Source of the DNA: Leptidea sinapis
Lineage: Eukaryota > Arthropoda > Insecta > Lepidoptera > Pieridae
Direction of reading: 5' to 3'
NCBI RefSeq assembly: GCF_905404315.1
Contig: NC_066275.1
Span: 4,402,001-4,466,000, forward strand
DNA: 64,000 nt
Both the position numbers and the translations under genes were made by a program. The stretch's first letter is position 1, and each line of letters starts with the position of its first letter. A model generated the notes under the pieces. The model was not told the origin of the DNA, did not search any database, and worked only from the letters and a program-made list of their open reading frames with translations. This document shows positions 43,973 through 56,000 of this stretch, one piece after another.

Positions 43973-46890
43973 ATATCGACGGTGAAAAAGCAAAATTTAC
44001 TAAGCGACATGAAGGTAATTTTACAGGAGAGCAAAAAGAAATTTGTGATTTCAGAACATAATTGATAAAAAAATATCGGTTTATTGGATTAATTTGATTC
44101 CAACGAAATATAAAAGCTTTTATAATCTTCATAATGTTATGTTATAAACGAGTTAGTGTCGCTTAGTAAAATTTTAACAAAAATGAGAAACTGGAAAAAA
44201 TTACCAACCGACAATAAACAAACGATTAAATGCAGGGAATAAATCGTTTATACTTCTTTTTGTATTTTTTAAGTCCGGTAAAAAATCCTATGTCTGAATC
44301 CAATGTTTTCATGATCTGGGTAAAATTGGTCAAACACCTTCAAATAAGCTGTTACCAACAGGATAAATTTAACCAAGTAACAATGTGTTTGTCGATCTTC
44401 ACTGAAATATTTTTATTTGGGGCTCAAAAAAAATGAGTACATAAAGCTTAAATTAAGATAAAATAAAGAAAACATTTATAAATCGACTCACTTTTATTTT
44501 GTAACATAAATATAGAATTACGTAATAGTTTTAAGTTTTAACAAAACAATAATTAAAAAAAATCCCTTTCTTAAATTCGTGGAAACAAATGGAAATAAGA
44601 CAAAATCACAATCTGTTAATATTTAAAAAAAAAAGAAAGAACCTTATCTACTAAAATCCAAAATCAGAACTGAGTTTCGTTTTTATAACCAGCCAAATTT
44701 TTCCAGCTTTTTCCTAAATTTACCTATATTGAGATCTATTATTTATCGAAGATTTATAAATCAATAAGACTATAAGGTTTAAAATGAAATCTATGTACGT
44801 GTTACATGAAATAAATTAAAAAAAAACGTACGTAAAACTTAAGTAAATAAAGTCACAGAGCATTCATTAGAATTCTGAACTTCTTTGACCCTTTGTGTTT
44901 TAAAGCCTTCTAATACAAATAAGTAAAATTATAAAGATATCACTTCATTATAATCAAACCATTATCTTACCATTACTAATTAAATACTATAACATGATTA
45001 GTAACAATTATTTTTGTAGCAAAAATATATGAAAAAGTAGAAAGAAATAAAAAATTATTCTTCACTCTTTAACATTTATTAAGCTATTGAATATGTAAGA
45101 AAGTAAGCTTTTTCGTTATAAATATCTTCAATCAGTAATATCTTCAATATCAGATTTAGGCAAAGAGAGAAGAGAAGAGAATTTGGTAGATTAATATACT
45201 CGTGTTGAAAATGAGTAAGGAATAACATTGTCTTTACAAAGTTTAATTAAATCGTCATACTTTACTGTGGCTATTGGGAGATGAGAGCGCTAACATGATG
45301 TCATAGGCGGGATTTCAGTTTTGGAATGAATCTGGATTTCATTCCAATTTACAGATTTGTTATTTGTGTACTTCACAGATATCTTTGAAGGCTTATTCTT
45401 TTTGAAGGTGGCAATTCTAATTTTATTAATTTTTCCTACAAGATTACCTTTAAAATATTTATTTGTTATAGCTATACCCATTTATAAGTCTTCATAGCTG
45501 AGTTTTTCAACTTCATATGGAAAGGGCTCTTTCCTAGCAGTGGCAAACACTGGCAAACACAAAGTGTACTATTGCGAGGGTGCATAGATGATATTTTTCT
45601 TTAAACTATTTTCGCTGACTACATGAACACTGTCAACTGGCATGTACTGTCTAGATTATTGCATATCTGTAAAGTCGAGTGTATCATCGTCAAAACCATC
45701 CTATTTCGATTTTGACCTGGGTAGCAGTCGCAGTAAGGAGTAAGTGTTTTATTGTGCCTCTTTCGTAAAAAGATTTTATATATCTGTGCAGGATACTGGC
45801 AATTTAATTGGCACCGTCGCTTTCGTCCCAATAAAAATACTTTTCGGGTATCGTTTTCGTAGAAACAAAGATTATATACCGCTAGCTTACGAGCTTAATA
45901 TAACAGCATGGATTCGCCATTACTGCTCATGACGAAGAGATTTAGTAATTAGCCCTTCGTATTCCTTTACATCTTCCATTTCTTCATAGCTGTAAATATA
46001 AAAAAAATACAAAAGACTTTTAAAATCAAATAGGAAATAATTTTAATAACCTAGCTCATGTAAGTAGGTGTAAAATTTACTATTACATAATTGAAAATAA
46101 TATTTTATTGATTATAATATTTTATTGATTTACTTACTATAGAATGCAGTCTGACCGACGTGAGTGCAGACACACGTGATAACCAAGCGACGGTTCGTCG
46201 CGCCCTGAATGTGTTTTTGTTCCTAACAGCCCCATATAGCTCATACCGCTCTGATACTAAACGACAACGCATCCCTTGTAAATCTGACAACCGCCGTATT
46301 CATATAAAAATCAAACCACGTGACATATATCTAAGTGACAAAAATGTTTATAAAGTAAAGTGTAAAAGCAGGTCATGTTTTACCAAGCGACATACTATAA
46401 AATTGAATTTATTCAAGAAAAAATTAATAAACGACATATTTAAAATAGTGGGAAAGGGCAATTATTGACTGACCGCCAAATTACAATAACTTCCGTTATG
46501 GTAAAAATATCTAAGTCACAAAAACAAAAATAAAACAAGAGAGCAAAAATATCTTAGTGTTTTTTTTTTATTTTTTTGGTCCGAGTAAAAAAAACCTAAA
46601 ATCCAAAGTACTAAAAATAAAAATCGGGTAAAATTTACTATGTACAATATCTTATATTGGAAAATTGTCTATGTGGCATTTTTTATAAAAAGGTTAGAAA
46701 GTTATCGTTTAGTCGCCGGAAACTTTATAAAATCACCTAAGATTCGAATACCTAAGCGACAATAAAAGTCATTATAGAAGCATGAGAGTGAGACTGAACG
46801 ATGCAGTTTTTTTTTCTGAATCGTTTGATGTATATAACTCAATTTCGCAAAAAGTGATGCTTAGTAAATTTTCCTTTCCACCGTCGATAT
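43973..46890 (-). mobile_element. Decayed 2.9-kb DNA transposon with terminal inverted repeats
   Basis: The ends share ATATCGACGGTG then, after a few differences, 'aaaatttactaagc' (about 35 bp per end, inverted). The subterminal motif 'ctaagcgaca' and variants recur inside (about 44158, 46331, 46383, 46511, 46751), as expected for transposase-binding repeats. Coding relics lie on the minus strand at 45483-45831. I could not find a clear target duplication. Confidence 0.72.
45483..45831 (-). pseudogene. Transposon-encoded protein relic (GQNRN / DSVH family)
   Basis: Frames in order read YCDCYPGQNRNRMVLTMI, then (frameshift) MPVDSVHVVSENSLKKNIIY, APSQ, a stop, FATARKEPFPYEVEKLSYED. I recognise this order (GQNxN, then DSVH, then IYxP, then ARxxPxPY) from an uncharacterised multicopy arthropod protein family, possibly RNase H-like. 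The assignment rests on memory of the pattern and needs a search. Interrupted by frameshifts and stops. Confidence 0.55.
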
Positions 46891-47659
46891 ATAATTATAC
46901 TTTACCAAATAAGAACAAATTTAAGGATTAAGGGTGCTATTTATTCTAGTAGGATTTAAAAAAAAATATGGCATTATTTAAGTCTTGATGAAAATTTTCA
47001 ACATAATATGTAGTTTTACTTCATAAGAAACAGTATGATTTTGTGAAAGTTTCTTCGCATATATATTCTTTGACACACATGTAAATCACAGCACTTTGTT
47101 GCTATTACATAAAATTTAAATAAAACATCAGATATTTGTAATACTTTATTGTAAATATAAATAAAATAATTTAAATATTTGAAGCATATTTACATCTTAC
47201 TTGCACGAACAATAATTTAAATAAATTAGTTATTATCTCATATCTAATAGATCTCAAGTGAATTATATAGCCTTTGGAATGATACATAATGTTATGACAA
47301 AGAAAATACTTAGGTTATAGAACCTACAGGCTCAGACTTCTATTTTGATAATAAATATTTTCATTACATAACTAATATATTTTATTCAGATAAAATATAT
47401 TTTTATATTTTAGTTGTGCTAGGGCACAATAGTCACTTTAAGATAGGTGATCACATTTGACCGTGAGGTTGTAAAGATACCTCAATTGTACAGGTACTGC
47501 ATCGTTATTTCTGGTTGCACTTAGGGTCGGTCTACGTTCACTGAACTGCTGTTGCTTTGAACGAGTGACAAGAAAGAGTGCAACCGAACGAATCGTTCAC
47601 ATCATATTGGTCCTACAACCTTAAAGCGAGTGATCAGTCACTTGAAGACATTATGAAAC

Positions 47660-48022
47660 CACGAACTAGTAAAAAAATAAGGACTCCGTGTCACCTTTCA
47701 TAACAGTGTAGCACGAAAACAAGCCGATGAACGTGTAAATACATAGCCCCACGCACACATTTACACTACTACAGGCGGATGGGCGGCCATTATGAGAATT
47801 GTCATCGTCTGTGACAGATCAGTTTGCATCAGAATAAAATATTTTAAAAATGCCGTCTTGCGTTGTGAAAAAGTGTAAAAACGTATTTGTGGCCATATAT
47901 GATTATTTAAGGGAGAAAAAATTGTGTAGTAACTAGTATCACCCGTAACCGCACACACACTAGCATAACGGTGCTTCACTTGCTAATATCACGGCCCGGA
48001 GTCCTTTTTTTACTCGTCCGTG
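47660..48022 (+). mobile_element. THAP-relic element, copy 1 (363 bp, 8-bp target duplication)
   Basis: Terminal repeats run about 30 bp (CACGAACTAG...GGACTCCG, and the right end inverted CACGGACGAG...GGACTCCG). Flanks TATGAAAC (47652-47659) and TATGAAGC (48023-48030) are a near-perfect 8-bp duplication. Inside, plus strand 47850-47894 reads MPSCVVKKCKNVFVA, the start of a THAP zinc finger, soon ending. This suggests internal deletion of a P-like transposon. Confidence 0.82.
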
Positions 48023-48379
48023 TATGAAGCTGGTATCTTTAATATCTTTCCTTTACTAGATACCTACCTAACATATGAGACATCTTGAGTACCCAATTGG
48101 TAAATAAAAATACAAGGCGTATATTAAGTTAAAAAATAATAAAGATAATGAGCGTCTTATAAATAACAATAAATTATTAAATTCTATCTAACCTACCATA
48201 ATATGGACGATTTACGTTTTAATGGGTACCAAATATTTCTTGACTTGGTATTTTTCTTAGATAGAGTAGTTAACAACAGTATGTAGCAAGCAGCCTGTAC
48301 TTATGATTATACAATTAAGTACATCTGCTAAAAAATATATTTGAATTTTGTTTTGGAAAGACTATCAATTACTTATTAA

Positions 48380-48691
48380 CGGCCGTTCCCAATATTCAGT
48401 CTATTTCCAGTTGTGGCCTACTTGACATAAAAATCGTAACTATCGTTGACTTTTCTGTCCCAATAAACTAATCGACGGTAACTCACTTGATCCGTACACG
48501 CTGTCTGTCAATGGGAGGACGTATAGCTTACCAGCGATAGAAGTTTGTATGGAAATTGTAATTCACGCGTCCCAATATAAAGCGATAAGAATGACTGATA
48601 CGGGTATATTGAGACAGCTTCAGATTATTGACAGCTAATTACTGACAGTAGAAGGTAGTAATTTATCTAGATAGTATATTGGGAACGGCCG
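48380..48691. mobile_element. CGGCCGTTCCC inverted-repeat element, copy 1
   Basis: 312 bp, ends CGGCCGTTCCCAATATT and inverted CGGCCGTTCCCAATATA, flanked by TAA on both sides. Tourist/Harbinger-like, non-coding. Same family as 51295-51597, and related at the tips to 30187-30409. Confidence 0.88.
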
Positions 48692-49389
48692 TAAGTACAT
48701 CTTACGCGTTCTATCATTAAAGTCTAAAACGGGATGAGACTTTTAGTCTGCAGTAATATATTTCTGATTATGGCTTTGTGAAAAGTAATTATAGCAATCC
48801 ATCCATACGGTCTAATGTAGCGAACTTGTATATTTCGGTATGGCAATATTGTTTGTAAGCATTCCAATACTGACTCTAAGTAATGATTATATTGGACAAT
48901 TATTATTTACCTAACAACAAAATAATAAAATTAACATCACTCAAACTATTACCATCACATTTTTATGTTATTTTATATATAATAATATGCTTTATTATCG
49001 ACGCTTCTTTTAAAAATTGTGATTGATTTAATAGGTACTTAATTGTATTGTTGGAAAAACTATACCATTATATTTTTCCATTAAAAAAGTGTTAAAATTA
49101 TAACCACATACTAGACGACAGATATAGATGTTTATGTTTGTTTATGCTACCAACCAGTGCCACAAGGAACTAGATGTTACATTTACATTAGAAAACTCTG
49201 CAAATCTGTAGTTTTCTTCTTTGTTTTTTCATTTATTTCATAAGTTGAAATAACTTGCAAATTATATTTTTATGAATGTGACTCACAAAATGTGTCCAAT
49301 AATGTTTTAATTATTTAACGATGTAGGCTCTTTAAATGTCGAAAGTGACATCTCCTAAAATGGCGGCTATAATTCTCATTGCTCCTACA

Positions 49390-49768
49390 CATTGACCTGT
49401 ATAAATACTACTGGACAAGCTGTTCCGTATTTTGAGTGTTTTTACTGTGAACTAATTTGACGTATAATACAAATGGCTGCGGAGGAACGTACAATACTCT
49501 GAAGTATTTTTTCATTTCAAAATGTAATTAATTCAAATTAATCTCGTTCGTTTTCTGTGCTATTTATACTTCAAGAATCAATATAATATAAACTACACAA
49601 TTTTTGTTTTGTAAATAGTTTCCCACCATCTATCGATGTTTGCTGAGGTTGTCAACACTAGTTTTAGTACCGCAGACTCTCGCTACATGGCCAACAGCGC
49701 CAAAATGGCGAATATCAAACAGGCACTTTGACAGCCGCCAGTCCAGTGGTATATAGTAGAGGTCAGTG
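49390..49768. mobile_element. 379-bp inverted-repeat element with perfect 8-bp target duplication (hAT/P-like)
   Basis: Flanked on both sides by CTCCTACA (49382-49389 and 49769-49776). Ends CATTGACCT and, inverted, CACTGACCT, with 'actactggac' / 'accactggac' further in. No transposase frame. It starts 141 bp beyond the stop codon of the secreted-protein gene, so it may lie in that gene's 3' UTR. Confidence 0.83.
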
Positions 49769-49908
49769 CTCCTACATCAGTCACATTCATTTTTGCCGCG
49801 GTAAACACTTATAGGTAGGTACTTTGAAACATTTCATACATAATTTTTTACGGAAATAGTTGTTGATTCCCACTCTGTATTATGTATGATACTACTGGGC
49901 TGGTGCCT

Positions 49909-50020
49909 CTATTTAGTTTCGCAGTAGAACCTGGAGCAGTCGTGGTCCCGGCTGGCTGCCATCACGTCCCCGAGCTGGTGTGCCACGGACGACGCGCTCT
50001 CGCTGTTCCCTCGGGATAGC
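49909..50020 (-). CDS. Secreted-protein last exon
   Basis: Acceptor GATCGTCAG. One base completes Met840, then [36 protein letters not shown] and TAG. The GC content and DC-x(4)-C pattern stand out from the AT-rich surroundings. The phase matches the upstream donor exactly. Confidence 0.85.
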
Positions 50021-53000
50021 CTGACGATCAAACAATATGTTGTTTAATATTCCAATTGTAAGATCTAGTACTGCTCATAATGTTGAACTGGTTAGTTACA
50101 TTAATAATTAAGTAAAAATCTATTATAAATTATATTCTATAATCTAAAAAAAAATTATATATAACAAATTGTTTAGATTTGCAAGAGCGACATCTCAAGT
50201 CAATTTGAAAATATTAGGGTTGAGCAGGTTATCAACTGTAAAGTAGATCCTGTAGATGAAGCCACAACCTGAGAGTTGAAAGATTATATACAAGATTTTA
50301 TCAACGATACGTCACTCGAACGGTTAGCTAAGTTGGAAAGAGCGCTCGCACGGAACGCGAGAGGTCGCGGGTTCGAGTCCCGCAACATTCATAAAATTTT
50401 GTTTTCAGTTTTATTTGTGCAACGAAATAAAAGCTTATGCTAAGCTTATACTTAGCTATGTTTTACTTAAGTAAAGTCTGAGCAAAGTTTCAGTACGCTC
50501 TATATATCTCAGCCTTTGTAATAGGGTTGGTTCTCATTGGATGAACCTACGTGACCAGCGCTAATAGTATGTAGCGTTCTTATACTACTCCTATACGGTC
50601 TTCGTTATTCTTTATGAAAATAAGGGACGAGACGAGAAGGATGTTCAGCTGAAGGTAGTTGATTCGCCCTACAACGCAGTGCCGCTCAGGATTCTTGAAA
50701 AACCCAAAAATTCTGGAGCATTACTGTGTTTCGGTCTGAAGGGCGTCGTAGCTAGTGGAATCACTGGGCAAATGAGTCTTAAATATATATATACTTATAT
50801 ATAGGACAAAAGAGAACATCTTATGTCTCGAGGTGACAAGCGCAATTGTAGTGCCACTCAGATTTTTGGGCTTTTCAAGAATCCTGAACGGCCAACCATC
50901 AGCCGAACGTCCTGCTCGTCTAGTCGTAAATAAAACAAATAAAGAAAGAAATCCTTGACCTTGCTTATTATGTTCGTGATAATTATGTACGTAGGTAAAA
51001 TAATAAAATATACGTGTAGTTATCAATTAATATTTCCGCAATAATAATACTTCTGACCGCTCGCTCGGAAATCGGAATGCCGTTGAGTTACTTTCACTTA
51101 TAATATTATTATTATATTTTACGTAACTGGCGACAAGCGGTCTGTTATGACACGCGAATAGCTATATGTTATGTAACGCGGGTCTGCGTGCCCGAATAAC
51201 TTGTATTACATCATAAGTATCCGGTTTATTAACTCTTTTTTCAATTTAGTTATAAATAAATACAGTGTTTAAGAAGCTTAGTTCAATAGAGTAACGGCCG
51301 TTCCCAATATTCAGTCTATCTCTTACTTGAGATAAAAATCGTAAATTTCGTTGACTTTTCTGTCCCAATAAACTTATCGACGATAACTCACCTTATCGCT
51401 GTCTGTCAATGGGACGACTATAGCTTACCAGCGATAGAAGTTTGTATGGAAATTGCAATTCACGCGTCCCAATATAAGGCGATAAGAATGACTTATTGGG
51501 TATATTCTATTATAGCTTCAGATTATTGACAGCTAATTACTGACAGTAGAAGGTAGTAATTTATCTCAATCTGTAGATAATATATTGGGAACGGCCGTAA
51601 ATCACATCCTATATTTGACTGTCAAAATAAAAAAGAAAGTGACGATATTATAAGTATTTAATGAAACATTAACTTTAAAGATGCTTTTTGCAACTAGCGG
51701 ATAGTGTTACAAACCTAGTGACAAGATTTTCTAAGTAACTAATTATGTAAAAAACGTCATTAGATTACGGATTTACATCACATCTGGAGCCCTATTACTA
51801 AAATCGAAATACGAAGTTTCGCTTGACGGATCGTATTTTTTCCTATTACGAAAGTGTTTCGGATCCGACGATCGATACAAAGTTCGCGATTAGACATTAA
51901 GTCTTGACATTTACTTCTTCGTTGTTTAACATTATTATAATCGTAACTACAACTTCAGTTTTTATGAATATAAGTCTATGGTTCCAAAACGAAATCCGTC
52001 CGAACTATTCGGATCCGAAGTACCTTGGTAATAGGATTTATTCGGAGTTCGTCATTCTTTCGTTTCGGACCGAAAATTCGGCTTTCGATTTTGGTAATAG
52101 ACCTCTAGATCACACACACAGATAAATTTTTACTAATAGCGTGATAACATTGATTGATTGATTTAAGTTAATGAACTCTTGTTGTTCAACAAAAGATTGG
52201 AACCGAGATCGAATGAATTTCAAACAGTCAGCTCTAACGGATATATTAAAATATTTTCAATATATAGCAAAAATGGCGGAAAGAGAAGACTGCGCCAACC
52301 AATGTTATTGAAAAAAGGTCTTGGCTCGTATTGGTATTAGACGAGATCTAGATTGATTTAACATTGAGGCTGTGGCTAATGAGATTATTTCTCGATATAA
52401 AAATCATTCAGAGGTGATTTTCAAAACGACAAAAAGACAATAACTCAAGTTCGTTTTATTTATTTAAAGTTGATATTTTCATTATATCAAATACTACATA
52501 CATACATAAACATCTACTTAACAATCAGGTTGTAAGTTTATTATTAACGTTAAAGGCCGAAGCGACAATTAATGCATGGAAGTTGACAACTTGAGACGTT
52601 TCGAATGACAATGGACATTCAACAAGTGGCATGAAGCGATAAAAGCTGCAAGGTTTCAAACATTTATCGAACTAATTTTTCTCGCCCCGATTTCATTCAA
52701 ATTCTCCGGTTCAGACAGTTGAAATCACAAGGCGTTTCGGAACATCGGTATGAAAATTTGCAATTAAATTTTAACGCGCTATAATATTTGTTTGAATACT
52801 AATAATCTAATATGTTATTAATTTTCACTCATCCGTAAAGCCAAGTGCCGTGTAAGGCGGTGACATAAAGGTTGTACAGAGTTCCAAGAAATTAGTGGAA
52901 AACAGGAAATGTTCTCAATCAAATGGAAAGAGGAAAATGTCGTGATACTTGGAACATTTAACTAGCAAATTGTTAAAATGATAGTTAAATGTGTTTTTAA

Positions 53001-56000
53001 TACTAAGTAAGGTGGGTTGATTGAAGTTAGAGTGTACATTTGGATAATTGAATGTTCCTGGCCGATTTTGACGATAAACGTGGATTTTGCTTGAGTTGTG
53101 ATCTGTTATCAATTTGTACTACAGAACTTGGTTTTAAATATCCAGGCCTTGCCACCAAGCCGTCTCAAGCTGTTGGTGACTCCTGATTATCAAATACCAT
53201 TGGTATTTGGTAATGTTGGTAAACCATTCCTTGTAGATTGGAGCTTGCGTATTTGATAGTTGATCTATGGCTGATGGTTGTTTGCCATCCTGCTTGGCAA
53301 AGAGAAAATGCCATTGCTACAAGTAGAACGGGTGTGATGTTTAAGTCGCTGTGTGCCTCTAGAGTTTAGTGAAGGTACACGTGCTAATTTAAGTAATTAA
53401 TGCACTATATAGTTTTAGGCAAATCTCTAATATTTTTGTAATGGTACACGAACAAAAATTTGACGTATGGTCGAAGATACATTTGGAATCCGATTTGATC
53501 ATATATTAGTATAAACTATAAACATCTATTATGTATGTAATATGTATCCTGAGGTAGACTTATTTTTATTAAGTAGATGATTTACGTCTTCCTAATACTA
53601 TGTGGAATTTTAGCCTTTATTAAAAGCTGTGGAATGAGCTTCCTTGTGCGGTGTTTCCGGGACGATACGACATGGGTACCTTCAAAAAACATACCTTCGT
53701 TAAAGACCGGCAATGCTCCTGTGATTTCGCTGGTGTTGCAAGAGAATTGAGGTGACCAGTACGCTCGTTTGTCCTCGTTTTCCATAAAAAAAAGAAATAT
53801 TATCAATAAGTTAAACTCACATTTTTAAAAGTGACTCCATTTTCTTTTCCATAGCAAATAAGGAGTCCGAAGATTGGGAGGTGAGCACTTTACAGAATGT
53901 GAACTTGGCACACTGTGAGTCCCTCCAATCAGTCTGTTTAACCAGGACCATGGCTGCAGCGGTCAGACCCGGCTGTCCAGGACCGGCATCGATCATCTGA
54001 ATGTTTTCAGTCATATCGTTGAGCGCTCTTTTCACGCTGCGGCGCCTTCTAGCTCCACTCATATCATTAATAGGCTGGTAAAGCACCGCATTACGTTTTG
54101 TCCGAGCTCCAGAATCTGGAGACATCACAACATAGACATTTTCGCTAGGCATCTTGTAATTATCATCAAAGAACTTTTGACTACTTAAGATCGTTCGATC
54201 GTAGTCGTAGATACCGTCACTGAACGATCTCTTATGTTCCTTTTCCATGCTGTCGGAGTTGTCAGCGCTCCGCATTAAGTTAACATCTAAGAGACGTCCC
54301 ACTGCAACGGCACCAAGGCCCAACGCTGCACCCCCGGCCATTAAGCCAAGAGCAGGAAGCATAGCTGGTGCACCTGAACCAACAGCGGCCACTCCTATTT
54401 TATCTTGTGCGTATCTTTGATTTTGTATAGCGTTACTTGACGGATATAAACCTAAGTTTTGCGTGATTTTATGTGTAGCTTCTACTATGGGATCGAATAC
54501 AGGTTGAGTTACCTTGGCTATCGGATCTATTATAGGTCTAGTAAACTGGTGCACTGTTTCACTTGCACTGTTTATTGTATCCTTCATGGAGTCAGTGAAT
54601 CTTTTCCATAGAGATGGCTCCGGTGTGCGTTTAACGTAACCATAACTGTATGGATATTTCGCTGGGCTGTGATCATAATACGAGAACTTGTTATATTCAT
54701 CTTCATAATATCTGTTTGACACTGCTATGTTTTGACTACGTTGCTGATTGTACCCATTAATAGGCTCCATTGGATAGGGATGAGCGCTTTTGGGTCCACT
54801 TGTATAGTACTTGATCTTTCTGTCTTTGTTTTCAAAGTCCCTAGCAGCTTTAGCAGGCTGAACACCAAGATCTGGGTGAGCATATTGAAGGACAGGGTTT
54901 CTTACACTTTCATCAAACCCTGGTTTTGCATTTTTGGGGGTGTACATTACGGAATTAGGAAAATTTGTTTCACCGGGGTGATGTAACATACGCCTTTGGA
55001 TGTGGCTCTCAGCAAAATCTAAGTCACCGTTGTTAGCTCGAGAACTGCGTCCACTGAAGTAATCACGTTTTGATTCTTGTTCATTTATTTGCTTAATATA
55101 ATCAATCAATTTAGAATTTGCAACCTTAGAATTATCAGCTTTAGTAAATGGGCCATACCCCGTTTTAACAAAAAGGTTTTCCTTTTTATATTTGTACGGA
55201 TAGGAAGGAACGAAATCATCGTTATCAAATTTAATATTATCAAATTTAGTGAAAGGTCCATCTGTTTGTTCAAAGTTGTCCTCTTTTGTGAAGGGACCTA
55301 AGTTTTGAGATGGATCGGCCGATGAAAGATCGGGGTACACATCCGCTTCAGGTATAGCTTTAGCTGGGGTATAACCTTCGGGATAAGGCAGCAGTTCACC
55401 GTTAACTACACGGGCATTTCTCCAAGTTTTCTTGTCAGATTCGTCATCCGGCACTCTGATGCCCTGAATTTCAGGTATACCGTCATTCCCTAAAGTTAAA
55501 ATTGATCGTCCCCGTTTATTATATTTGTCAATTGCTTTCTTAATATGCATAGGTTCTGAACTTATCATAACAGGGTCTGGTACTTTAAGGGATTTGCTTT
55601 CATCATCGGATACTTTTGTGCTCACTACCTCAATATAAACAGGGTTTCTATCATTTTTAATGACGGGGTTGTGTGGATCGAACCTGTAACTTTTTATTGG
55701 ACCGTTGTAGTCCATGTAGCTTGTTGAAGTTATATATACTTTTTTATTTTCAGTTTTCTTTTCATTGTCATAGGTTGGATAATAGTTGGAGGTTTCCGGA
55801 TCAGTGTCAGGTTTACCACCATCTTCCTGGATGTGGGATTCAGGGTAAACAGAAACCGGTGACCAGTTACCATATTCAGCTTTGATATCGCTAAACTCTT
55901 CATGCTTATTTCGGTTTATGTAGTAATCAAACCCAGCTAAATCACTATTGACTTGACCTAAATTCAATTTCCTCTGATCCCTGGTATCAGTTTTATTCTG

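Larger units (their letters stand above)
40425..49389. other. Intergenic region downstream of ninjurin
   Basis: Apart from the listed elements (41355-41757, 42585-42690, 43973-46890, 47660-48022, 48380-48691) this is AT-rich DNA with short chance frames. No supported host gene. Confidence 0.6.

Noticed and set aside
45290..46468. Separate host genes in short frames on both strands
   Set aside because: They lie inside the inverted-repeat element at 43973-46890 and are pieces or shadows of its decayed coding region.
54732..55301. Two plus-strand frames over the secreted-protein exon
   Set aside because: Antisense shadows of a well-supported 840-codon frame.
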